Part shown: positions 1 to 7,390 of the stretch, in pieces | Layout of the letters: every line of letters starts with the position of its first letter | Numbering within the stretch: the stretch's first letter is position 1 | Source: an uncultured Flavobacteriales bacterium | GTDB lineage: Bacteria; Bacteroidota; Bacteroidia; Flavobacteriales_D; Sanyastnellaceae | Length of the DNA: 21,687 nt | Reading direction: 5' to 3' | Assembly (NCBI GenBank): GCA_937967465.1 | Contig: CALBSW010000177.1 | Coordinates: forward strand, 1-21,687 | Made by a program: the position numbers and the translations under genes | The notes under the pieces: model-generated | Told to the model about the DNA's origin: nothing | What the model saw: the letters and a program-made list of their open reading frames with translations, nothing else | Databases searched by the model: none

Positions 1-1896
1 CTCGATGTCGGCGAGCACCTGTTCGGAGCGGGCTTCGAACCACCGGATGCCGGCCGCGGCGTGCTCGGGCTGAGGCACCGTGTCACTCACTTCCCAGCCC
101 TTCACGAGGCGGAACGCATTCCAGATTTTGTTGGAGAAGTTGCGTCCCTGTTCGCACAAGCTCTCGTCGAATGGCAAGTCGTTGCCGGCCGGTGAAGTCA
201 GGAGCATGCCGACGCGAACACCGTCCGCGCCATACTGCTTCATGAGTTCAATGGGGTCGGGGCTGTTTCCGAGCGACTTGGACATTTTCCGGCCCTGCTT
301 GTCCCGCACGATGCCCGTGTAGTAGACGTTGCGGAACGGAGGGGCTTGACGGTACTCGTAGCCGGCGATGATCATCCGGGCCACCCAGAAGAACATGATC
401 TCCGGGGCCGTCACGAGGTCGTTGGTGGGGTAGTAGTAATCGACTTCCTCCTTGGTGTAGAAGCCGTCGAAGACGCTGATGGGCCAGAGCCATGAGCTGA
501 ACCAGGTGTCGAGCACGTCTTCGTCCTGGCGCAGGTCGGCCGGGGTGATGGTGCGTCCGGCGGCCTCGGTGGCCAGCTTGGCGGCGGTGTCCGCATCGGC
601 GGCCACGACATACTTCGCCTCAGCGGAGGTCGGCTCGCCCTCGTAGTACCACGCCGGGATCCGGTGTCCCCACCACAGTTGGCGGGAGATGCACCAGTCC
701 TTGACGTTCTCCATCCAATTGCGGTAGCTGTTCTTGAATTTGGCCGGGTGGAACTGGATGGTGTCGTCCATCACGTGGTCGAGCGCGGGCTTGGCGAGCT
801 CTTCCATGGCGACGAACCACTGCATGGACAGCCGCGGCTCGATGATGGCGCCGGTGCGCTCGGACCGGCCCACCTTGTTGGGGTGGTCCTCCACCTTGAC
901 AAGGTGACCCGCCGCGTCGAGGGCGGCCGTGAAAGTCTTCCGGGCCTCGAAGCGGTCCTGGCCCTCGAATTCTCCACCCACCGCGTTCACCGTGCCGTTG
1001 GGGTTGAGCATGTCGATGACCTCCAGTCCGTGCTTCTGGCCGAGCTCGTGGTCGTTGGGGTCGTGCGCAGGCGTCACCTTCAGGCAGCCGGTTCCGAACT
1101 CGCGGTCGACGTACTCGTCCAGGATGATCGGAATGCTGCGGCCTGCGACCGGAACGATGGCGCGCTTGCCGTGGAGGTGGGTGTACCGCTCGTCTTCGGG
1201 GTGGATGCAGATGGCCGTGTCGGCGAGGATGGTCTCGGGACGCGTCGTCGCGATGGTCAGCCATTCGTCCGTGCCCTCGACCTGGTAGCGCACATGGTGG
1301 AGTTTGGACTGTTCCTCGGTGTGGATGACCTCCTCATCGGAGACCGCAGTGAGGGCTTGGGGATCCCAGTTGACCATGCGCAGGCCGCGGTAGATGTGGC
1401 CCTTGGAATGCAGGTCGAGGAAGGTGTCGATGACGCTGCGTGAGTAGTGTGCGTCGAGGGTGAAGTTGGTGCGCTCCCAATCGCAGCTGGCGCCGAGTTT
1501 GCGAAGCTGCTTCAGAATGATGCCGCCGTGCTCGCGGGTCCAGTCCCACGCGTGCTCGAGGAAGGCGTCACGGCTGAGGTCGGACTTCTTGATGCCCTGG
1601 TCGCGAAGCTTGCGAACCACCTTGGCCTCCGTGGCGATGGACGCATGGTCGGTGCCGGGCACCCAGCAGGCGTTCTTGCCTTGCATCCGCGCGCGGCGCA
1701 CCAGCACGTCCTGGATGGTGTTGTTGAGCATGTGGCCCATGTGGAGCACGCCCGTCACGTTGGGCGGGGGAATGACCACGGTGTAGGGTTCCCGGTCATC
1801 GGGCACACTGCGGAACGCCTTGGCGTCCTCCCAGGTTTGGGTCCATCGGTCTTCGACGGTGGTGGGGTCGTAATGGGAGGGAATGTCTTGGGCCAT
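1..1896 (-). CDS. valS: Valyl-tRNA synthetase, 5' part (3' end outside window)
   Basis: Cytoplasmic class Ia aminoacyl-tRNA synthetase that charges tRNA-Val and edits misactivated threonine. The first 632 residues are present, running off the left edge; family members are usually about 870-950 residues, so part of the anticodon-binding domain and the C-terminal coiled coil are missing. The ATP-binding HIGH signature reads HMGH at residues 52-55 after PPPNVTG. The editing (CP1) domain carries TTRPET at 217-222 and TPAHDPND shortly after. The class I lysine loop KMSKS is at 537-541 (bases 274-288). The ATG at 1896 gives MAQDIPSHYDP, a normal start for this family in Bacteroidota. It is divergent from the DUF1573 gene. 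No frameshift is visible. Confidence 0.97.
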   Translation of the reverse strand, partial: MAQDIPSHYDPTTVEDRWTQTWEDAKAFRSVPDDREPYTVVIPPPNVTGVLHMGHMLNNTIQDVLVRRARMQGKNACWVPGTDHASIATEAKVVRKLRDQGIKKSDLSRDAFLEHAWDWTREHGGIILKQLRKLGASCDWERTNFTLDAHYSRSVIDTFLDLHSKGHIYRGLRMVNWDPQALTAVSDEEVIHTEEQSKLHHVRYQVEGTDEWLTIATTRPETILADTAICIHPEDERYTHLHGKRAIVPVAGRSIPIILDEYVDREFGTGCLKVTPAHDPNDHELGQKHGLEVIDMLNPNGTVNAVGGEFEGQDRFEARKTFTAALDAAGHLVKVEDHPNKVGRSERTGAIIEPRLSMQWFVAMEELAKPALDHVMDDTIQFHPAKFKNSYRNWMENVKDWCISRQLWWGHRIPAWYYEGEPTSAEAKYVVAADADTAAKLATEAAGRTITPADLRQDEDVLDTWFSSWLWPISVFDGFYTKEEVDYYYPTNDLVTAPEIMFFWVARMIIAGYEYRQAPPFRNVYYTGIVRDKQGRKMSKSLGNSPDPIELMKQYGADGVRVGMLLTSPAGNDLPFDESLCEQGRNFSNKIWNAFRLVKGWEVSDTVPQPEHAAAGIRWFEARSEQVLADIE

Positions 1897-1929
1897 GCGG
1901 AGCGAAAGCAAAGGGAACTGTAGCGGCGC

Positions 1930-1937
1930 CAAATTTA
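1930..1937 (-). promoter_or_regulatory. Candidate -7 promoter element of valS
   Basis: On the minus strand this reads TAAATTTG, an exact match to the Bacteroidota -7 consensus TAnnTTTG, ending 33 bases before the valS ATG. That predicts a short leader of roughly 25-30 nt. No convincing TTG -33 element is seen at the usual distance (a TTA lies 17 nt upstream). Motif match only. Confidence 0.45.
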
Positions 1938-1986
1938 GCCTGTTAAAATCGCGTTAACCCCCTCCGGACCGGCGAATCGTGCTCCG

Positions 1987-1994
1987 TATCTTCA
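1987..1994 (+). promoter_or_regulatory. Candidate -7 promoter element of the DUF1573 gene
   Basis: TATCTTCA lies 38 nt (first T to A) upstream of the ATG at 2025. It resembles the elements in front of ppk1 and aconitase (both TATCTTCG), so it is probably the local form of TAnnTTTG. It predicts a leader of about 25 nt with no Shine-Dalgarno sequence. No clear -33 TTG is visible. Confidence 0.4.
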
Positions 1995-2024
1995 GGGTCA
2001 GAAAACATTCCACCCTATTCCACC

Positions 2025-2468
2025 ATGAAAAAGGTTCTCCTCACCCTCGCCGTTCTCTTCGGCGGATTTGCCCTCGCTTCCGCGCAGGAAGTGGTCAACG
2101 GCCCGGTCATCACCCTCGACAAGGAGGTGCACGATTACGGTACGATGCAGCAGAATGCCGACGGCAACTGCGTCTTCACCGTCACCAATGACGGCAGCGA
2201 GCCCCTCATCATCTCCCGCTGCAAGGGATCCTGCGGCTGCACGGTTCCCCAGTGCGACAAGGACCCCATCATGCCGGGTGCCACCAGCTCCATCAAGGTG
2301 AAGTACGACACCAAGCGCGTCGGTCCGATCAACAAGAGCGTGACCATCACGTCCAATGCGACGAATGAGCCGACCAAGGTGATTCGCATCAAAGGCAAGA
2401 TTGAAGCCGTGGCCCAGACTGTGGGTGCCCCGGTCAAGAATGCCGCTGGTCCGACCAACAAGCAGTAA
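2025..2468 (+). CDS. Secreted DUF1573 domain protein
   Basis: A 147-residue protein with a cleavable Sec signal peptide (MKK plus a hydrophobic run, likely cleaved near residue 20 at ASAQ) followed by one DUF1573 domain. This immunoglobulin-like fold is very common in exported Bacteroidota proteins; its function is unknown. Family marks are the HDYGTM opening, the VFTVTNDGSEPL strand, the SCGCTVP motif with cysteines at residues 70 and 72, the I.VKYDTKRVGP block and the final strands with ITSNAT. The last 20 residues are a low-complexity Ala/Pro/Gly/Asn tail. It is a single-gene unit with a candidate promoter before it and a terminator after it. Location is inferred as periplasm or cell surface. 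Confidence 0.9.
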   Translation: MKKVLLTLAVLFGGFALASAQEVVNGPVITLDKEVHDYGTMQQNADGNCVFTVTNDGSEPLIISRCKGSCGCTVPQCDKDPIMPGATSSIKVKYDTKRVGPINKSVTITSNATNEPTKVIRIKGKIEAVAQTVGAPVKNAAGPTNKQ

Positions 2469-2493
2469 TCCTTTCGGCGCTCTGCGCCAGTGG

Positions 2494-2528
2494 AGGCCGT
2501 CCCGAATTCCGGGGCGGCCTTCTTTTTT
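2494..2528 (+). terminator. Rho-independent terminator after the DUF1573 gene
   Basis: A ten-pair stem, AGGCCGTCCC against GGGGCGGCCT (one G-T pair), closes on a short GAATTCC loop and is followed at once by TCTTTTTT. It begins 25 bases after the stop codon at 2468 and separates this gene from the operon starting at 2577. It is the clearest intrinsic terminator in the window. Confidence 0.85.
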
Positions 2529-2576
2529 GGCGGTGTTTTTGGCGAACCTGAGGAGGGGGCGGGGTGTTGTCCGGAC

Positions 2577-2750
2577 ATGTTCGGAATGTTCAAGAAGGAT
2601 CCCGCCGAGAAGCTCCGCAAGGAGCACGCCCGGTTGCTGTCCGAAGCCCACCGGCTCAGCACGGTGGACCGCGCCCGCAGCGATGAGATGACCGCCAAGG
2701 CGGCTGAGGTGGAGGCGAAGTTGTTGGCCCTGCAAAACGGCACGTCATGA
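2577..2750 (+). CDS. Lacal_2735 / DUF6435 family small protein
   Basis: A 57-residue cytoplasmic protein starting MFGMFKKDPAEKLRKEH and continuing as one charged, heptad-like helix. The MFG(M/L)FKK start, the LLSEAHRLST block and the ending in alternating Ala, Glu and Leu fit the small Lacal_2735 (DUF6435) family of Bacteroidota, which has no known function. I chose the ATG at 2577 because it gives the family's typical N-terminus; an upstream in-frame extension would run through the terminator. The stop overlaps the start of the SDR gene by ATGA, so it is the first gene of the SDR, flavin reductase and photolyase operon. No strong promoter was found; TGTTTTTG at 2534-2541 is a poor match. Confidence 0.8.
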   Translation: MFGMFKKDPAEKLRKEHARLLSEAHRLSTVDRARSDEMTAKAAEVEAKLLALQNGTS

Positions 2751-3454
2751 GGACGGTGGCCATCATCGGGGACAGCAAGGGCATCGGATTGGCTTTGCGC
2801 CAGCGGTTGCTCGACCGGGGAGACAAGGTGATCGGGGTGTCCCGCACCGGTGCCCAAGCCGAAGGGAACTACACCGGCCTCGTTTTTGATGCCGTGGCGC
2901 ATCCGTGTGACCTGTCGTCTTTCACGGACCGCTTGGACGGCCTGGTGTATTGTCCGGGCACGATTCAGCTCAAGCCCGTTCGCGGGGTGAAACCGGAGGT
3001 GGTCATGGAAGATTTCAAGGTCAATGCCATGGGGCTGTTGCAGACCGTCCAGGCCAACCTCAAGCTGCTCAAGGCCGCGGCCAAGGAGCCCGTGGGAGGG
3101 CAACCGTCCATCGTGGGCTTCAGCACGGTGGCCGTGCAGACCGGGATGGGGTTCCACGCCTCCATCGCCATGGCGAAGGGGGCCCTGGAGGGACTTGTCC
3201 GCACCATGGCTTGCGAATTCGCGCCCGACATCCGCGCCAACGCCATTGCGCCATCCTTGACCGACACCCCCCTGGCAGCGTCCTTGTTGTCTTCCGATGC
3301 GAAGCGGGAGGCGAGCGCCGAACGCCATCCCCTCAAGCGGGTGGCCTCCGCTGACGATGTCGCGGCGATGGCCGCATTCCTGTTGTCTTCAGATGCCGCC
3401 GCCATCACGGGACAGGTGATCCAGGTGGACAACGGCATGAGCGCCGTTCGATGA
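2747..3454 (+). CDS. SDR family NAD(P)-binding protein lacking the catalytic tyrosine
   Basis: A 235-residue short-chain dehydrogenase/reductase-fold protein. The Rossmann glycine motif is GDSKGIG at residues 8-14, a VYCPG segment corresponds to NNAG, and a C-terminal GQVIQVDNGM matches the family ending. The catalytic serine position is present (FST, Ser126), and the lysine of YxxxK is Lys144, but the tyrosine position is Ile140 in HASIAMAKGAL. Classical SDR oxidoreductase chemistry needs that tyrosine, so this may be a binding or regulatory protein, or may use another residue such as the nearby His137 (inference). Its start overlaps the previous stop (ATGA), and its stop overlaps the next start. 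Bacteroidota often carry such an SDR beside photolyase genes, as I recall. The substrate is unknown. Confidence 0.85.
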   Translation: MRTVAIIGDSKGIGLALRQRLLDRGDKVIGVSRTGAQAEGNYTGLVFDAVAHPCDLSSFTDRLDGLVYCPGTIQLKPVRGVKPEVVMEDFKVNAMGLLQTVQANLKLLKAAAKEPVGGQPSIVGFSTVAVQTGMGFHASIAMAKGALEGLVRTMACEFAPDIRANAIAPSLTDTPLAASLLSSDAKREASAERHPLKRVASADDVAAMAAFLLSSDAAAITGQVIQVDNGMSAVR

Positions 3455-4125
3455 GCGCCCGCCGTGTGCTGACCCGGGAAGCGCTCACGGAACTTCCACA
3501 GCGCCACCGGGCCCGGTTGGTGAATTCCTTGAGTGGATTCAAATCGGCCAATCTCGTTGGCACGGCAGGTGAAGACGGCTTGCCCGCGTGTTGCATGGTG
3601 TCGAGTGTGGTGCACCTTGGGTCCAATCCTGCCTTGCTCGGCGTGGTCTTCCGCCCGCCGGGAGACGATGCCCACAACTACCACAACCTCCAACGCAGCG
3701 GCGCCTTCACCATCAATCACGTGACGGCGTCCATCCACGAAGCCGCCCACCAGACGAGCGCCCGGTATCCGGCGGACACCTCAGAATTTGATGCCGTGGG
3801 ACTCACCCCGCATTGGCACGGGGAAGGGGAGAACCGGTTTGCGGCGCCTGCGGTGTCGGAATCGCCGGTGCGGATCGGATTGACCGTGTCGGAAGACCTT
3901 CTGCTTCCCAACCGCTGTCGCTTCGTCATTGGGGCGGTGCAGTGGGTTGATTTTGATGCGGAACTCCAAGCGAAAGACGGGTTCTTGGACCTCGCCGCTG
4001 GGGAAGTGGTCACCGTTGGCGGACTGGATGCCTACCACACCGCCGAACGGGTGGCGAGGTTGAGCTATGCCAAGCCCGACCGGCCGCTGGAATCCAGGTC
4101 CGACTTCTCAAAGGGTTGGGAATGA
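3451..4125 (+). CDS. Flavin reductase-like (FMN-binding split barrel) protein
   Basis: A 224-residue cytoplasmic protein of the flavin reductase / flavoredoxin group. The ANLVGTAGEDGLPACCMVSS stretch near residues 33-52 is the usual beta-barrel start with the flavin-phosphate-binding loop. LLGVVFRPPGDDAHNYHNLQ and GAFTINHV (about 62-90) are the next conserved strands. These proteins bind FMN or FAD and either reduce free flavin with NAD(P)H or act as flavin-dependent reductases. It is coupled to the SDR by an ATGA overlap and ends 7 bases before the photolyase start, so all are probably one transcript. Supplying reduced flavin to the photolyases is an attractive but untested role. Confidence 0.82.
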   Translation: MSARRVLTREALTELPQRHRARLVNSLSGFKSANLVGTAGEDGLPACCMVSSVVHLGSNPALLGVVFRPPGDDAHNYHNLQRSGAFTINHVTASIHEAAHQTSARYPADTSEFDAVGLTPHWHGEGENRFAAPAVSESPVRIGLTVSEDLLLPNRCRFVIGAVQWVDFDAELQAKDGFLDLAAGEVVTVGGLDAYHTAERVARLSYAKPDRPLESRSDFSKGWE

Positions 4126-4132
4126 CGCCCCC

Positions 4133-5650
4133 ATGTCGGACCGCCCCGCCCTCCGTGTCATTTGGTTGAAGCGCGATCTGCGCCTCCGGGATCACGCCCC
4201 GATTGCAGAAGCCCTGCGCATGGGTGGGCCGCACCTGTTGCTGTACTGTTTCGAGCCGTCGGATTTGGCCCATCCAACCACGTCGGGCCGCCATGTGGGC
4301 TTTGTGCAACAAGGTCTCGCCGACATGGACGGTCAGTTGCAGCAGTGGCATCGCGAGGGTGCCATTCGGGCAGGGGTGGGCACCACGCCGTTGCATGCTG
4401 ACGCCCTGGAGGTCTTCCGCCATTTGCTCCGAGAGGTCGACCTGTTGGGGGTGCACAGTTACCGGGAATCCGGGTTGAAGCACACCTACGACCGGGACCG
4501 GGCCTTGGCGAAGATGTTGAAGGATGCCGGTGTTCCCTGGCATGAGCACCAACGTGACGGGGTGCACCGCGGGAAGCGGGACCGCCACCAGTGGCGCGAA
4601 TCTTGGTTTGCCCACATGTCGGCGCCGCAAGACCACCCCGATTGGCCCCGGTTCGATCCGGTGGATCCCGCCCAGCTCAAATGGCCGGAGGGCTGGCGGA
4701 GCTTGCCCGTACCAGACGAGTCGCCGGAGCGTTTTCAGCCCGGTGGAGAGCGCAAGGCGCACGCCTACCTCGAGACCTTTGTGACCGACCGGATTCGGCG
4801 GTACGCGCGGACCATTTCCAAGCCGGAGGGCAGCCGCGAGGGTTGCAGTCGGCTCAGCCCGTATCTCGCATGGGGCAACCTCAGCATCCGCCAGGTCCAC
4901 CAGCGTCAGGAGGCGGCGCGACGGAAAGGGGGAGACGGGCCGCCCGGACAACGCCGCAATTTCTCCGCATTCGACAGCCGATTGCGCTGGCATTGCCATT
5001 TCATCCAGAAGTTCGAAATGGAGGACCGGATGGAATTCCACAATGTCAACCGGGGCCACGACCTGTTGGACAAGCCGGTCGATCCCGACAAGGTGGCGGC
5101 ATGGGCGGAGGGAAGAACGGGGTTTCCCCTGGTGGATGCGTGCATGCGAAGCGTGACGGAGACCGGGTACCTCAACTTTCGGATGCGGGCCATGTTGGTC
5201 AGTTTCCTCACCCACCACCTCTGGCAACCGTGGCAGGCGGGCGTACATCACCTCGCGCGGCAGTTTCTCGACTTCGAGCCGGGCATCCATTTTCCCCAGT
5301 TCCAGATGCAGGCGGGCGTGACGGGCATCAATACGGTGCGCATCTACAATCCGGTCAAACAGGCGGAAGACCACGATCCGAAAGGCGACTTCATCCGCAA
5401 ATGGGTGCCGGAATTGGCCGGGCTGGAAGCCCCCGCTGTTTTCGCGCCGTGGACCATGCCGCCCATTGAGGCCGAGTTGGCCGGTTTCCGGATGGGGGAG
5501 ACCTATCCCGTGCCGGTGGTCTCGTTGGAGCAGGCCTCCCGCGCGGCACGGGAGAAGCTGTGGGCGCACCGCAAGCACCCTGAGGTCAGAAAGGAAGGCG
5601 CCCGCATCCTCCGACGCCATGTGGTCGAAGGATCGCGTCCCATGGATTGA
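4133..5650 (+). CDS. Cryptochrome/photolyase family protein with altered FAD pocket
   Basis: A 505-residue photolyase-superfamily protein. The N-terminal Rossmann-like antenna domain starts IWLKRDLRLRDHAPI. The C-terminal helical FAD domain has GCSRLSPYLAWGNLS, LRWHCHFIQKFE, AEGRTGFPLVDACMR and IYNPVKQ...GDFIRKWVPEL. An ungapped alignment to E. coli PhrB, from memory, places His386 where PhrB has flavin-facing Asn378, Phe390 at Trp382, Met392 at Trp384, Trp367 at Trp359, and a lysine near Trp306. Two of the three electron-transfer tryptophans are therefore missing, and CPD repair cannot be assumed. The ATG at 4133 is preferred over an upstream in-frame start because it gives the usual short N-terminus and follows the preceding stop by 7 bases. 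It belongs to the operon starting at 2577. Confidence 0.88.
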   Translation: MSDRPALRVIWLKRDLRLRDHAPIAEALRMGGPHLLLYCFEPSDLAHPTTSGRHVGFVQQGLADMDGQLQQWHREGAIRAGVGTTPLHADALEVFRHLLREVDLLGVHSYRESGLKHTYDRDRALAKMLKDAGVPWHEHQRDGVHRGKRDRHQWRESWFAHMSAPQDHPDWPRFDPVDPAQLKWPEGWRSLPVPDESPERFQPGGERKAHAYLETFVTDRIRRYARTISKPEGSREGCSRLSPYLAWGNLSIRQVHQRQEAARRKGGDGPPGQRRNFSAFDSRLRWHCHFIQKFEMEDRMEFHNVNRGHDLLDKPVDPDKVAAWAEGRTGFPLVDACMRSVTETGYLNFRMRAMLVSFLTHHLWQPWQAGVHHLARQFLDFEPGIHFPQFQMQAGVTGINTVRIYNPVKQAEDHDPKGDFIRKWVPELAGLEAPAVFAPWTMPPIEAELAGFRMGETYPVPVVSLEQASRAAREKLWAHRKHPEVRKEGARILRRHVVEGSRPMD

Positions 5651-5683
5651 AATGCCAACCCCTTGACCGAACTTGCCAGTCTG

Positions 5684-6574
5684 ATGCCGGAAGAACGCCC
5701 TGTCCTCCTCAATGCCGATGGCCGCACGCTGCTCTACCACGAAGTGGTGGATCAGGCGGGGCCCGAAGCGCCGTGGCTGGTGTTCGTTCACGGCGCCGGG
5801 GGCAGCATTCGCACGTGGAAGTACCAGATTGAAGCCTTCCAGCCGCATTACCGCTTGCTCCTCATTGATCTGAGGGACCACGGATTCAGCAAGGACATCC
5901 TGCCGGAATTCCCTGAATACGATTTCGACATTGTGTCGGACGACATCCTGGCGGTCGTCGACCACCTTGGCATCGAGCGGGCGCATTTCGTGTCGCTCAG
6001 CATCGGCAGCGTCATCCTGCAGAAGATCGACATCGAGCGTCCGGACCTCATTGACCGCATGGTCATGGCCGGGGCCATTTTCGACGGGTCCCGCCTCATG
6101 CACTGGTTCGTGCACAGCGGCAAGCTGCTCAACTACATCCTGCCGTACCGCGCCATTTACTGGTTGTTCAGCTTCATTGTGTTGCCCCGGCGCAACCACC
6201 GCGTGAGCCGCTGGATTTTCCGCCGTCAGAGTTTGCGTCTGACGCCTGGTGAATACCTCAAGTGGGTCGAGCTCTACAAGCCTTTCTTCCGCCTGATCAA
6301 GCAATACGTGGAGCGCACGGTGGACAAGCGGGGCCTGGTGGTCATGGGGTCGCAGGACCACATTTTTTTCAGTGCTGCCGAAAAGTTTGCCCGCGCCCAG
6401 AAGAACATGCGGCTCGCCGTCATCGAAAACTGCGGCCATGTCTGCAGCATCGAGGCACCGGAGCTGTTCAATGAGCTGGTGCTCAAGTTCCTGTCCGGCA
6501 AGGACGTGCCGTCGCGGGTCACGGCGACCCCCGTTCCGTCCAGCTGGGCAGAGCTGAAGGCGATGAAGGCCTGA
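5684..6574 (+). CDS. Alpha/beta hydrolase
   Basis: A 296-residue alpha/beta-hydrolase fold protein. The oxyanion loop is FVHGAGGS. The nucleophile elbow reads SLSIGS with Ser106. The acid is Asp225 in VVMGSQDHIFF and the base is His252 in ENCGHVCSIEAP, so a full Ser-Asp-His triad is present. The elbow lacks the usual first glycine of GxSxG, which is unusual but tolerated in some families. A cap region around residues 140-185 is rich in aromatic and basic residues (YRAIYWLFSFIVLPRR). A TTG seven codons upstream (5663) could also start the protein; I prefer the ATG. It lies 33 bases after the photolyase and probably shares its transcript. The substrate cannot be predicted; esterase, lipase or haloalkane-dehalogenase-like roles are possible. 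Confidence 0.85.
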   Translation: MPEERPVLLNADGRTLLYHEVVDQAGPEAPWLVFVHGAGGSIRTWKYQIEAFQPHYRLLLIDLRDHGFSKDILPEFPEYDFDIVSDDILAVVDHLGIERAHFVSLSIGSVILQKIDIERPDLIDRMVMAGAIFDGSRLMHWFVHSGKLLNYILPYRAIYWLFSFIVLPRRNHRVSRWIFRRQSLRLTPGEYLKWVELYKPFFRLIKQYVERTVDKRGLVVMGSQDHIFFSAAEKFARAQKNMRLAVIENCGHVCSIEAPELFNELVLKFLSGKDVPSRVTATPVPSSWAELKAMKA

Positions 6575-6610
6575 TAGGTCCCAACACACCATGCGCATTC
6601 GGAAGCGTTG

Positions 6611-6618
6611 TATCCTTG
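6611..6618 (+). promoter_or_regulatory. Candidate leaderless promoter of the 6624 gene
   Basis: TATCCTTG sits 13 nt (first T to A) before the ATG at 6624, so transcription would begin at or next to the start codon. The same arrangement is found before five other genes in this window. It supports 6624 over the in-frame ATG at 6591, and suggests this gene can be expressed apart from the hydrolase 49 bases upstream. Confidence 0.5.
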
Positions 6619-6623
6619 CGGCC

Positions 6624-7379
6624 ATGCGCAAATTGGCCCTCATTCTTGCCCTGTCTGTCTCCGCAGGACTCTCCGCCCAGACCATCAACACCGACCGTCC
6701 CGACCAGACCGAAAGCTCGGCGGTGGTGCCGGCGGGGTCCTTTCAGTGGGAGTGTGGATTCTCCAGCACCTGGACGCCCACATTCGGCGGTACCTATCGG
6801 GAAATGGCCTTGCCCAACTCGCTCTTTCGCGTCAGCCTGCACGACAAGTTCGAGCTGCGTGTGGTGCATCAGCTCAATCGCAATTCATCCCTGAATTGGG
6901 GCGCCGAGGCCTACACGCAGGAGGGCACCAGTGATCTGGAGGTCGGAACCAAGGTCCAACTGTGGCAACGGGAAGGCAGCCGGACGGAGGTGGCCTACCT
7001 CGGACATGCCGTGTTGCCGACCGGCGACGCAGAAGTGACGGAAGGCCTCGATTTCGGCATGGTCAACAAGCTCTGCATCAGCCATGACGTCGGGCCGGAT
7101 TGGGCACTGGGCTACAACCTCGGGTACGACATCGCAGATGATCAGGGCACCTTTACCTACGCCCTCGCTGTCGGCAAGGCCATCAACGATCAGCTCGGCC
7201 TGTATTTCGAGCCCTACGGAGAAGTGGTCAACGGCATCCACCTGGCCAGCTTCGATGCTGGCATCACGTTGCTGGCGTCTGACCTCTGGCAGTGGGACAT
7301 CAGCTATGGCACGGGCCTCAACCACCGCATGAACTACACGGCGGTCGGCTTCAGTTGGCTGGTTCTGCCCAACCGCTGA
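6624..7379 (+). CDS. Outer-membrane beta-barrel protein, Phenol_MetA_deg-like
   Basis: A 251-residue exported protein. MRKLALILALSVSAGLSAQ is a clear signal peptide, and the mature protein opens with TINTDRPDQTESS, the hallmark of the Bacteroidota 'transporter' group placed in the Phenol_MetA_deg (PF13557-like) family. Alternating amphipathic strands rich in Tyr, Trp and Gly follow to the end, as expected of an outer-membrane barrel (FELRVVHQLN, TEVAYLGHAVLPTGD, ALGYNLGYDIADD, WQWDISYGTGLNHR). No specific substrate is known. It lies behind the alpha/beta hydrolase but seems to have its own promoter. Only 11 bases separate its stop from the stop of the convergent RDD gene, leaving no room for a terminator. 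Confidence 0.8.
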   Translation: MRKLALILALSVSAGLSAQTINTDRPDQTESSAVVPAGSFQWECGFSSTWTPTFGGTYREMALPNSLFRVSLHDKFELRVVHQLNRNSSLNWGAEAYTQEGTSDLEVGTKVQLWQREGSRTEVAYLGHAVLPTGDAEVTEGLDFGMVNKLCISHDVGPDWALGYNLGYDIADDQGTFTYALAVGKAINDQLGLYFEPYGEVVNGIHLASFDAGITLLASDLWQWDISYGTGLNHRMNYTAVGFSWLVLPNR

Positions 7380-7390
7380 AAACGCCCGGC

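Noticed and set aside
4010..6691. An 893-codon open frame on the minus strand across the photolyase and hydrolase genes
   Set aside because: It spans three plus-strand genes with clear motifs, shows no recognisable domain and is rich in His, Arg, Pro and Leu, as expected of antisense frames in GC-rich DNA.
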